Assembly: GCA_021734325.1 (NCBI GenBank)
Contig: JAIPJF010000008.1
Coordinates: 68,136 to 132,135, forward strand
DNA from: Fidelibacterota bacterium
GTDB lineage: Bacteria; Fidelibacterota; UBA8477; JABMPR01
DNA: 64,000 bases
Direction of reading: 5' to 3'
Shown here: piece by piece, positions 56,877 through 64,000 of the stretch
Numbering within the stretch: position 1 is the first letter of the stretch
How the letters are laid out: each line of letters opens with the position of its first letter
Notes under the pieces: generated by a model
The model's input: only the letters and a program-made list of their open reading frames with translations
Databases searched by the model: none
What the model was told of the DNA's origin: nothing
Made by a program: the position numbers and the translations under genes

Positions 56877-59800
56877 TTACTTCCCGTGACACTTTTTGTA
56901 TTTTAGCCCGCTGCCACATGGACAAGGATCATTACGGCCAACTTTTTCACCGACTGTGATCGGTTGCTGTTTCTGAGGTGGACCAGAAACATTTCCTTCA
57001 GCCTGGGGCAAAGCATTCAAAAAGCCCATATTGGAGGATTCTGCATGCTGGGAAGAGAGATTACGGGCACCTCTCATCCTGTTTTCCCTCTCATCAACGA
57101 TCCTGGCGTGGAAGAACAATTTGAGGACTTCACGGTCGATTAGATCCAACATCTTGACAAAGAGTTGATATCCTTCCCGTTTGTACTCAATCAAGGGATC
57201 CTTCTGACCGACAGCCCGAAGATTGATACCCTCTTTCATCTGGTCCATTTCGTACAGATGCTCACGCCATTTTTCATCAATGACCCGAAGATATACAAAT
57301 TGCTGCAAGCGCTTGAAGTTTTCAACACTGCCTGTGATCTCAGCCTTGGTATTGTATGCCTCTCCGAGAAGTTTTTTGAGGAGATCACCCAGCTTTTCAG
57401 GATCAAGATCCTTGGCAGGAGACTCTGGAATCCGGACCATTGCCGTTGCACTGAGATCAAGCTGGAGTCCGCTCCAGTCCCAAAGGTCCACATCTCGTTC
57501 CATATCAGTAAATTTTTCGACGACGCTATCAACATAATTCTCAATGACTTCCCTGAATTCCTCCCTCAGGTCCAGTCCATCGAGAGCCGCCTGGCGGCGA
57601 TCATAAACCACCTCACGCTGCTGATTCATCACATTGTCATACTCAAGCAAATGTTTTCGGATGCTGAAGTTGCGAGCCTCCACTTTTTTTTGCGCTCGCT
57701 CAACTGCTTTGGTGACCATCCCTGCTGCGATGACCTCACCTTCCTGCAAACCCAGACGGTCCATGACGCCAGCAACCCGGTCAGAGCTGAAGAGACGCAT
57801 CAGATCGTCTTCAAGACTTAAATAAAAGCGTGAAGCTCCAGGATCTCCCTGCCTTCCAGATCGTCCACGAAGCTGGAGATCGATCCTTCGGGATTCATGT
57901 CTCTCGGTCCCAAGAATTTTCAATCCCCCAAGTTTTGTAACACCGGAGCCCAGCTTTATATCTGTACCACGCCCTGCCATATTTGTGGCAATGGTCACGG
58001 CATGGGCCTGACCAGCTCTGGCAACGATTTCGGCTTCACGACCATGTTGTTTGGCGTTGAGTACGTTGTGGGGAATATTCAGGCGTTTCAACATACGGGA
58101 AAGTGTCTCAGACACTTCAACAGTAATGGTTCCAACAAGAACAGGCTGGCCACTCTTGTGACAGGCCATGATCTCCTCGATCACGGCATTGAATTTTTCC
58201 CGTCGCGTTTTATAGATCTGGTCATTTTCGTCTTTGCGAATAACGGGCTGATGGGTAGGAACTTCAACAACACCCAATTTATAGATGGAAAAGAATTCCT
58301 CTGCTTCGGTAACAGCAGTTCCGGTCATACCGGCTAATTTTTTATACAGGCGAAAATAGTTTTGCAGCGTTATGGTGGCGAGAGTCTGGGATTCTTTTTC
58401 GATCTGAACCTTTTCCTTCGCTTCCAACGCCTGATGGAGTCCATCACTATAGCGTCGGCCATGCATAATGCGGCCAGTGAACTCATCTACGATCATCACT
58501 TTCCCATCTTGTACAACATAATCTACATCTTTTTCAAAAAGGGAGTATGCCTTGAGCAGTTGGCTCAGATTATGGATGGTATCCGATCTTTCTCCATGGA
58601 GAGCGTAGAGCTTTTCCTTCTCTGCATTTATCTCGGCAAGGGTAAGCTCCGTATTTGCCTCCAAATCCATCAACATGGTCGGCAGATCAGGAATTACAAA
58701 ACGATCGGGATCATTGGGAGAAAGTGCTTCGCGACCTTTTTCGGCGAGATCTACGCTGTTTTGTTTCTCTTCGATAACGAAATAAAGTTCTTCATCGATT
58801 TCATGCATTCGTTTATCACGGAGGTAATCGTTTTCAACCCGTTGTCTCAACTTCTGGATGCCCTGCTCCTGATACAGCTTCTGCAATCGCCGATGTTTCG
58901 GGCTGCCACGGTGAGCCTTAAGGATAAGCACGCCGGCATCATATTCCTTCTCCGGGTCTTTCAGCAGTTCTTCAGCTTCGCTGATAATCCCGTTCACCAG
59001 CTGGGTCTGCTTCCGCATGAGGCTGTCCACCAGAGGACGAAGATCGGTATATCGTTGAGCAATCGGTGAATCAACGGTGCCAGAGATGATCAATGGCGTT
59101 CTGGCCTCATCAATGAGGACACTATCCACTTCATCCACGATAGCATAATAATGTCCACGTTGAACTTGATCCTGCTTGCTCACTGACATGTTATCCCGTA
59201 GGTAATCAAAGCCAAATTCGCTATTGATCCCGTAGGTGACATCACAGTTATACATTTCCTGCCGGGTTTTGGGATCCATCTGGTTAAGAATCACACCGAC
59301 TGAGAGACCCAGAAATTTCAGCAGGGCTCCCATCCATTGTGAATCACGTTCAGCCAGATAATCATTAACCGTTATGATGTGTACACCTTTGCCAACCAGT
59401 GCATTCAAATAGATCGGCATCGTGGCAACCAGTGTTTTTCCCTCGCCAGTTTTCATTTCAGAGATCTTACCCTGGTGAAGGACAATAGCCCCCAAGAGTT
59501 GGACGTCGTAGGGAATCATGTCCCAGGTCATCTCCTGGCCTGTCACCTTGAAGGTCTGACCCATAAGCAAAGCGGCACCCTTCTTGACGATGGCGAATGC
59601 CTCAGGTGTGATCTCATCCAGAATTTCCTGTTCAAGCTCATAAACAGCCTGCTGGATTTCCTTATAATCCTTTCCCTCTGATTCCAGTTTGGGCTCAAGC
59701 GCCGTGGTCGCGTCACTGATCTTTTTCTTCAGTGATTCAGTTTTTGCGATCAGCGTTTCCTGAGTTTCATTGGTGAGGGTATCGTAATGCTCATTGATCT

Positions 59801-59879
59801 GTTGGACCAGGGGGAGCAATTGTTTGGTTTCACGCTCAGAGCTGGTCCCGAATATTTTGGTAAAAAAGTTCGCTATCAT
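56877..59879 (-). CDS. secA: Preprotein translocase ATPase SecA
   Basis: The 1000-residue motor that pushes precursors through SecYEG. Walker A is in EMKTGEGKTLVATMP, the DEAD-type box is VDEVDSVLIDEARTPL, and the second RecA domain has GTERHESRRIDLQLRGRSGR. A long insertion of about 100 residues (about 275-385) follows the first DEAD segment, as in Bacteroidota and related phyla. The C-terminus is a zinc SEC-C tail (NDPCPCGSGLKYKKCHGK). It is followed by tRNA-Leu and preceded by a terminator, so it is probably monocistronic. Confidence 0.98.
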   Translation of the reverse strand: MIANFFTKIFGTSSERETKQLLPLVQQINEHYDTLTNETQETLIAKTESLKKKISDATTALEPKLESEGKDYKEIQQAVYELEQEILDEITPEAFAIVKKGAALLMGQTFKVTGQEMTWDMIPYDVQLLGAIVLHQGKISEMKTGEGKTLVATMPIYLNALVGKGVHIITVNDYLAERDSQWMGALLKFLGLSVGVILNQMDPKTRQEMYNCDVTYGINSEFGFDYLRDNMSVSKQDQVQRGHYYAIVDEVDSVLIDEARTPLIISGTVDSPIAQRYTDLRPLVDSLMRKQTQLVNGIISEAEELLKDPEKEYDAGVLILKAHRGSPKHRRLQKLYQEQGIQKLRQRVENDYLRDKRMHEIDEELYFVIEEKQNSVDLAEKGREALSPNDPDRFVIPDLPTMLMDLEANTELTLAEINAEKEKLYALHGERSDTIHNLSQLLKAYSLFEKDVDYVVQDGKVMIVDEFTGRIMHGRRYSDGLHQALEAKEKVQIEKESQTLATITLQNYFRLYKKLAGMTGTAVTEAEEFFSIYKLGVVEVPTHQPVIRKDENDQIYKTRREKFNAVIEEIMACHKSGQPVLVGTITVEVSETLSRMLKRLNIPHNVLNAKQHGREAEIVARAGQAHAVTIATNMAGRGTDIKLGSGVTKLGGLKILGTERHESRRIDLQLRGRSGRQGDPGASRFYLSLEDDLMRLFSSDRVAGVMDRLGLQEGEVIAAGMVTKAVERAQKKVEARNFSIRKHLLEYDNVMNQQREVVYDRRQAALDGLDLREEFREVIENYVDSVVEKFTDMERDVDLWDWSGLQLDLSATAMVRIPESPAKDLDPEKLGDLLKKLLGEAYNTKAEITGSVENFKRLQQFVYLRVIDEKWREHLYEMDQMKEGINLRAVGQKDPLIEYKREGYQLFVKMLDLIDREVLKLFFHARIVDERENRMRGARNLSSQHAESSNMGFLNALPQAEGNVSGPPQKQQPITVGEKVGRNDPCPCGSGLKYKKCHGK

Positions 59880-59994
59880 GTTGTTAAAATAATTTCTACC
59901 TGCCTTATTAGTAGCTCTTTATTCTGATTTAGTCATTTCTTCAACGAGAATCTTGCCACTCAGGGACTATCTGTAAGTCATTTTTATTTCAAGG

Positions 59995-60043
59995 AAAAAG
60001 GTGAGATTGATACCCTGCCTTCTGGTATCACCCTCACCTTTTT
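59995..60043 (-). terminator. Terminator after nusB
   Basis: A long hairpin: AAAAAGGTGAG / CTCACCTTTTT, a two-by-two internal loop, then TGATACC / GGTATCA with a nine-base loop. Both strands end in five T residues, so it may work in both directions. It lies about 120 bases after the nusB stop and before secA and would close the thiolase-to-nusB operon. Confidence 0.85.
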
Positions 60044-60063
60044 CGGTTTGGTATATGTTTGTT

Positions 60064-60154
60064 CACCCTTCGATACCCCTGCATTCTGCGTGGACTCAGG
60101 GCTCGTTTCAGATTCGATCACTGAGCAGCCCACAAAGTCGGGCATATCGAAGTG
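60064..60154. repeat. Imperfect palindromic repeat element
   Basis: A 91-base imperfect palindrome. The left arm begins CACCCTTCGATACCCC and goes on to ACTCAGGGCTCG; the right arm, read on the minus strand, begins CACTTCGATATGCCC and goes on to GCTCAGTGATCG, so the TTCGATA and CTCAG elements match in the same order. About ten bases (TTTCAGATT) form the centre. Elements of this type (CTTCGA...GCTCAG with inverted copy) are common dispersed intergenic repeats in several bacterial phyla. It sits between the nusB stop and its terminator. Confidence 0.6.
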
Positions 60155-60161
60155 ACCGAAT

Positions 60162-60590
60162 CTAGATCATGGAGATCTTCCCCTCCGATAAGGCGTCATT
60201 CAAAATGGCATCCAGAATTCCATTCACAAAACTACTACTCTCCTCTGTGCTGAAGACCTTGGCGATTTCAATGGCTTCGGAGATGGACACCTTCGGTGGA
60301 ATATCTTTAAAATAAAAGAATTCCGTCAGGGCCATTCTCAAGATCAGCCGATCGATCAGGGCTATTCTCGTCAGATCCCAATTCCGTGATTTGCTCGAGA
60401 TGAGTTCATCAAATTCCTGCCGATGAGCAATGATCCCATGGAGCAGCTTTCTGGCAAACTTCAGCAGGTCCTCTGACAAGTCGGTTTTGTCCACAAGGAG
60501 ATCAAAGGTTTGATCCAGATCTCCCTGTTGAATCTCATGGGCATAGGAAACCTGGACTACAAATTCCCGAGCTTTGCGTCTTTCCTGCAT
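60162..60590 (-). CDS. nusB: Transcription antitermination factor NusB
   Basis: A 142-residue all-helical protein that binds boxA with NusE (S10) and prevents premature termination of rRNA transcripts. The RRKAREFVVQVSYAHE start, the LIDRLILRMALTEF helix and the VSISEAIEIAKVFSTEESSSFVNG end are family marks. It lies 32 bases downstream of the leucine-dehydrogenase gene on the same strand, without a visible terminator, so it seems to be co-transcribed with the acyl-CoA genes. Confidence 0.95.
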   Translation of the reverse strand: MQERRKAREFVVQVSYAHEIQQGDLDQTFDLLVDKTDLSEDLLKFARKLLHGIIAHRQEFDELISSKSRNWDLTRIALIDRLILRMALTEFFYFKDIPPKVSISEAIEIAKVFSTEESSSFVNGILDAILNDALSEGKISMI

Positions 60591-60622
60591 TTACTGAGTC
60601 CTGATCCTTTCCAGATTCACAC

Positions 60623-61723
60623 TTAGATCTTAGAAAACAGACGTTTTCCTGAACGGCGCATTTGTTTCAGCCTTCCGATCTTACGTAATCGCTCTTCAGC
60701 CAAAATATCTGCTGCATCCATGGTCGGAATTCCATCATCCTCAGAGCGTTTGAAAATTTCCTGGAGTACATCATAAATATGATTGACCCTTGAATAGGAA
60801 CGCTTCTCATTATAGCCCTCAAATTCTCCGTATACATTGATCACGCCACCGGCATTGATGGCGTAGTCAGGAGCATACAGGACGCCTCTGTCAAGAAGAA
60901 TCTTACCATGTTTATCATAATCAGAGAGAATATTATTAGCGGCACCAGCGATAACACGGCACTTTAATCTGTCGATTGTATTATCGTTGACAACAGACCC
61001 GAGGGCGCAGGGAGCAAAAATATCCATACTAACATCATAGATCGCATCAGACTCAACTGCCGAGACATTCTTATATTTCAACATCTCTTTGACTTTGTCT
61101 TCCTTAATGTCAGCAACAACCACCTTTGCACCAGCTTCTGAAAGATGCTTAACCAGATACATGCCAACATGACCCAGTCCCTGGACTGCCACTGTTTTAC
61201 CTTCAAGACTGTCTGAGCCCCAGGCTTTATTTGCAGCAGATTTTATTCCGACAAAGGTGCCATAGGCCGTGAAAGGTGAAGGATCACCGGATCCCCCCAT
61301 TTCAGGATCCAAACCAGCAACATATTCAGTCTCTTCAGAGACCCATTCCATCATCTGTGGGGTTGTATTTACATCTTCAGCGGCCACATATCGACCACCC
61401 AGGCTGTCCACCAGACGTCCAAACGCTCTGAAAGCTGCCTCATTGCCAATTTCCTGTACACGCCCGATAATTACAGATTTTCCTCCTCCCAGATTCAATC
61501 CTGCGAGGGCGGATTTATAGGTCATCCCCTCTGAAAGACGGAGAACATCGCGCAATGCATCATCTTCTGATTCGTAATTCCAAACCCGGCACCCACCGAG
61601 TGCTGGTCCCAAACTGGTGTTGTGAATTGCGATAATCGCTTTTAATCCAGTTTCTTCATCATATCCAAAAACAACCTGTTCGTGGTGGTTCAATGCTGGT
61701 GCATCAAAAAATCCCATGTTCAT
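60623..61723 (-). CDS. Leucine (branched-chain) dehydrogenase
   Basis: A 366-residue Glu/Leu/Phe/Val dehydrogenase family enzyme, oxidatively deaminating leucine, isoleucine or valine to the 2-oxo acid with NAD. The catalytic-lysine region is MTYKSALAGLNLGGGKSVII, and the dinucleotide site is VAVQGLGHVGMYLVKHLSE followed by VVADIKED. The length matches leucine dehydrogenase (364-366 residues) better than glutamate dehydrogenase (over 410). It lies in an operon with acyl-CoA genes, which fits branched-chain amino acid catabolism, although the oxo-acid dehydrogenase is not in the window. Confidence 0.93.
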   Translation of the reverse strand: MNMGFFDAPALNHHEQVVFGYDEETGLKAIIAIHNTSLGPALGGCRVWNYESEDDALRDVLRLSEGMTYKSALAGLNLGGGKSVIIGRVQEIGNEAAFRAFGRLVDSLGGRYVAAEDVNTTPQMMEWVSEETEYVAGLDPEMGGSGDPSPFTAYGTFVGIKSAANKAWGSDSLEGKTVAVQGLGHVGMYLVKHLSEAGAKVVVADIKEDKVKEMLKYKNVSAVESDAIYDVSMDIFAPCALGSVVNDNTIDRLKCRVIAGAANNILSDYDKHGKILLDRGVLYAPDYAINAGGVINVYGEFEGYNEKRSYSRVNHIYDVLQEIFKRSEDDGIPTMDAADILAEERLRKIGRLKQMRRSGKRLFSKI

Positions 61724-61749
61724 AATCTCCTTTACGATTCAATAAATTT

Positions 61750-62892
61750 TTAATCAGCGAGAAGATGTCTGCTGATCACGACTCTCTGTATTTCGTTCGT
61801 CCCCTCATAAATCTGTGTGATCTTGGCATCTCTCATCATACGCTCAACTTCAAATTCACGTATATATCCATATCCCCCATGAATTTGAACAGCTTCTGTG
61901 GCTACGTACATGGCCGTGTCTCCAGCGAATACTTTGGCCATCGATGCCTTTTCACCGATCTTCATTCCCTTCTCTTTCATCCAGGCTGCCCTGTAGACCA
62001 GCAAGCGAGCGGCGTCAACTCTGGTCGCCATATCAGCCAGTTTAAATCCAATACCCTGAAACATGCCAATGGGTTTGCCAAATTGCTCACGCTCTTTGGC
62101 ATACTGAATGGAGCGTTCCAGAGCCCCCTGTGCGATCCCCAATGCCTGCGAGGCGATCCCGATACGGCCAACATCCAGGGTGGCCATGGCGATTGTAAAG
62201 CCCTGTCCTTCCTCCCCGATCAGATTCTCTGCAGGTATGCGACAATTTTCAAATATCAATTCACAGGTGTCCGAACCCCTGATACCCAGCTTGTCTTCCT
62301 TCTTGCCTGTTGTAAATCCAGAAAGGCCCTTTTCGACCACAAATGCTGAGATACCCTTATGACCGGCATTTTTGTCTGTCTTAGCGAAAACAACAACAAA
62401 ATCGGAGCTGATACCGTTGGTGACCCAATTCTTAACACCATTCAGAATGTAGGAATCTCCATCCCGGGTGGCCGTCGTCAACATGGCCTTCGCGTCAGAT
62501 CCTGACTGTGGCTCACTTAATGAGTAGGCTCCAAGTTTTTCTCCGCTTGAGGTCAGTGGTAAATATTTTTGTTTTAAAAATTCTGATCCAAAATGGAGAA
62601 TTGGATTAGAGAACAATGAGTTGTTCACAGACAGAATCACACAGGTGCTGGCATCAACCCTGGCGATCTCTTCCAGTGTGATGGCATAGCTAAGGGCGTC
62701 CATCTCTGTACCACCATAGATCTCAGGGACCTGCATTCCCATAAAGCCCAATTCACCAAGTTTTTTTATGACCTCAGTCGGAAACTCGGCTTTTTCGTCC
62801 CGTTCCATGACACCGGGTTTTATCTCAGCCTCAGCAAAATCGCGGATCGTTTCCCGCACCATTTTTTGTTCTTCATTCAGTTCAAAATTCAT
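61750..62892 (-). CDS. Acyl-CoA dehydrogenase (short-chain type)
   Basis: A 380-residue acyl-CoA dehydrogenase of the short/medium or branched-chain size class. FAD contacts are in YSLSEPQSGSDA and the WVTNG segment; the catalytic glutamate is in IYEGTNEIQRVVISRHLL near the C-terminus, as in butyryl-CoA and isobutyryl-CoA dehydrogenases. The C-terminal 170-residue extension of the other dehydrogenase at 7231 is absent. It lies between the leucine dehydrogenase and 3-hydroxyacyl-CoA dehydrogenase genes. Butyryl- or branched-chain acyl-CoA is the likely substrate. Confidence 0.94.
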   Translation of the reverse strand: MNFELNEEQKMVRETIRDFAEAEIKPGVMERDEKAEFPTEVIKKLGELGFMGMQVPEIYGGTEMDALSYAITLEEIARVDASTCVILSVNNSLFSNPILHFGSEFLKQKYLPLTSSGEKLGAYSLSEPQSGSDAKAMLTTATRDGDSYILNGVKNWVTNGISSDFVVVFAKTDKNAGHKGISAFVVEKGLSGFTTGKKEDKLGIRGSDTCELIFENCRIPAENLIGEEGQGFTIAMATLDVGRIGIASQALGIAQGALERSIQYAKEREQFGKPIGMFQGIGFKLADMATRVDAARLLVYRAAWMKEKGMKIGEKASMAKVFAGDTAMYVATEAVQIHGGYGYIREFEVERMMRDAKITQIYEGTNEIQRVVISRHLLAD

Positions 62893-62957
62893 ATGCTTTA
62901 CCTACGTTCATCAAGTTTATGCATCATTCCCAGCCAAAGTCGCAATGCATTGCGACT

Positions 62958-63809
62958 TTACTGGTAATCATAAAAACCTTTGCCTGTTTTGCGACCTAAT
63001 TCACCCGCTGCCACCATGCGCTTTAATAGCGGACAGGGTCTGTATTTCGGGTCCCCCAGCCCTGTGTGCAACACTTCCAGAATCGACAGACATACATCCA
63101 GCCCAATCAGATCGGCCAGGGTGAGCGGTCCCATGGGATGGGCCAGCCCGAGGTGCATGATCTCGTCAATAGCCTCTCTCGTAGCGACTCCCTCCATGAG
63201 GGCATAAATTGCCTCATTGATCATGGGCATGATGATTCTGTTGGCAACAAATCCAGGATAATCATTTGCTTCAACTGGAACTTTACCCAGGGTTTTGGCA
63301 AGCTCAACTGTGACTGCCACCGTTTCATCGCTGCAGGCATGACCTCTTATAATTTCGACCAGCTTCATCACCGGAACAGGATTCATAAAATGCATCCCGA
63401 TAACCTTTCCCGGCCGCCCTGTTTGGGCAGCAACCTCGGTGATCGAAATGGATGAGGTGTTGGTGCTCAGGATGACATCTGGCTTGAGAATAGAATCCAG
63501 ATCCTTGAAAAGCTGAAATTTAATATCCTTGTTCTCCGTAGCCGCCTCGACGACAAAATCACAGCTTGCCAGATCGGAAAGGGTCGTGGTCAGTTGGATG
63601 CGATCCAGAACCTCTATCTTCTGATCTTCAGAGATCTTCTCCTTTTTAACCAGTCGATCGAGATTTTTGGAAATTGTTGCTATTCCCCGGTTTAGGAATT
63701 CCTGCTTGATATCCACCAGAAGGACATGATAACCATATTGTGCGAACACGTGGGCGATTCCGTTGCCCATAGTGCCAGACCCAATAACGCCAACCGTTTT
63801 AATGGACAT
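62958..63809 (-). CDS. 3-hydroxybutyryl-CoA dehydrogenase type enzyme
   Basis: A 283-residue single-domain 3-hydroxyacyl-CoA dehydrogenase, smaller than the fused enzyme at 3705. The NAD site is [20 protein letters not shown], the catalytic-histidine segment is [17 protein letters not shown], and the C-domain has [18 protein letters not shown] and [15 protein letters not shown]. It converts 3-hydroxybutyryl-CoA to acetoacetyl-CoA or the reverse. It is eight bases downstream of the thiolase gene at the window edge. Confidence 0.95.
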   Translation of the reverse strand: MSIKTVGVIGSGTMGNGIAHVFAQYGYHVLLVDIKQEFLNRGIATISKNLDRLVKKEKISEDQKIEVLDRIQLTTTLSDLASCDFVVEAATENKDIKFQLFKDLDSILKPDVILSTNTSSISITEVAAQTGRPGKVIGMHFMNPVPVMKLVEIIRGHACSDETVAVTVELAKTLGKVPVEANDYPGFVANRIIMPMINEAIYALMEGVATREAIDEIMHLGLAHPMGPLTLADLIGLDVCLSILEVLHTGLGDPKYRPCPLLKRMVAAGELGRKTGKGFYDYQ

Positions 63810-63817
63810 GCTTCCCC

Positions 63818-64000
<183 letters not shown>

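Noticed and set aside
57165-59069. Long plus-strand open frames (218 and 235 codons) opposite secA
   Set aside because: They are exact antisense of a well-conserved secA, without ribosome sites or domain content.

Overview
This 64 kb window looks like chromosomal DNA of a Gram-negative bacterium of the FCB superphylum, possibly Neomarinimicrobiota (SAR406-like). That placement is an inference from protein character, not from a marker-gene search. It rests on many Sec-dependent lipoproteins and outer-membrane barrel proteins, a DUF5916 protein, a DUF6132 protein, an S9A peptidase lipoprotein, SecA with a long insertion and a SEC-C tail, and the eno-ftsB order. Genes are dense and mostly intact, with frequent 4-bp stop/start overlaps. 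I see no insertion sequence, prophage, CRISPR array or rRNA. One tRNA gene (Leu, anticodon TAG) is present.

Layout. 1-1.1 kb: hypE, end of a [NiFe]-hydrogenase maturation locus. 1.1-3.5 kb: a DksA/TraR-like zinc finger gene and an S9A peptidase. 3.6-9.7 kb: a self-contained beta-oxidation operon (TetR regulator, acyl-CoA dehydrogenase, thiolase, fused hydroxyacyl-CoA dehydrogenase/enoyl-CoA hydratase) with a near-perfect palindromic operator ahead of the regulator and a terminator at the end. 9.9-14.4 kb: a di-haem peroxidase, then a set of small thiol/sulfur proteins (DUF2231, DUF6132, rhodanese, OsmC, CxxC DUF1858) beside a CoA-disulfide-reductase-type flavoprotein. 14.6-19.6 kb: aminotransferase, rpmE, DUF1385, prfA, then ECF sigma factor, small anti-sigma-like protein, glutaredoxin and an unaccompanied groES. 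19.7-27.5 kb: rho, folC, murI, a cell-wall amidase and two envelope proteins. 27.5-31.5 kb: DUF2164, a large barrel protein, an FtsB/DivIC-like protein and eno.

31.7-37.9 kb (+ strand): a two-TM RCK channel with an unusual filter, a parvulin lipoprotein, ychF, a MOSC protein, an alpha/beta hydrolase and an SGNH hydrolase. 37.9-41.6 kb: YjbQ, a pullulanase-type lipoprotein, a TlpA-like thioredoxin and an unrecognised 63-residue protein with its own terminator. 41.7-48.8 kb (+): ligA, biotin carboxylase, biotinyl carrier, a TerB/DnaJ protein, the catalytic subunit of a methylmalonyl-CoA-type mutase, and biotin ligase, i.e. much of a propionyl-CoA to succinyl-CoA route plus the enzyme that biotinylates it. 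48.8-56.3 kb (-): metF, a sensor kinase with a receiver-only partner, DUF5916, and a secreted protein made of seven SVSGD repeats. 56.3-64 kb (-): tRNA-Leu, secA, then an operon reading thiolase (cut by the window edge), 3-hydroxyacyl-CoA dehydrogenase, acyl-CoA dehydrogenase, leucine-type dehydrogenase, nusB.

Taken together the genes suggest a heterotroph that oxidises fatty and branched-chain/short acyl-CoAs and amino acids, handles propionyl-CoA through a mutase, uses alpha-glucans and peptides, and invests in thiol/redox control. I found no clear-cut new defence or mobile system. The parts most worth a second look are the sigma/anti-sigma/glutaredoxin/GroES group, the sulfur-handling cluster, the TVGFQE channel, the SVSGD-repeat protein, and the paired envelope proteins beside the amidase.
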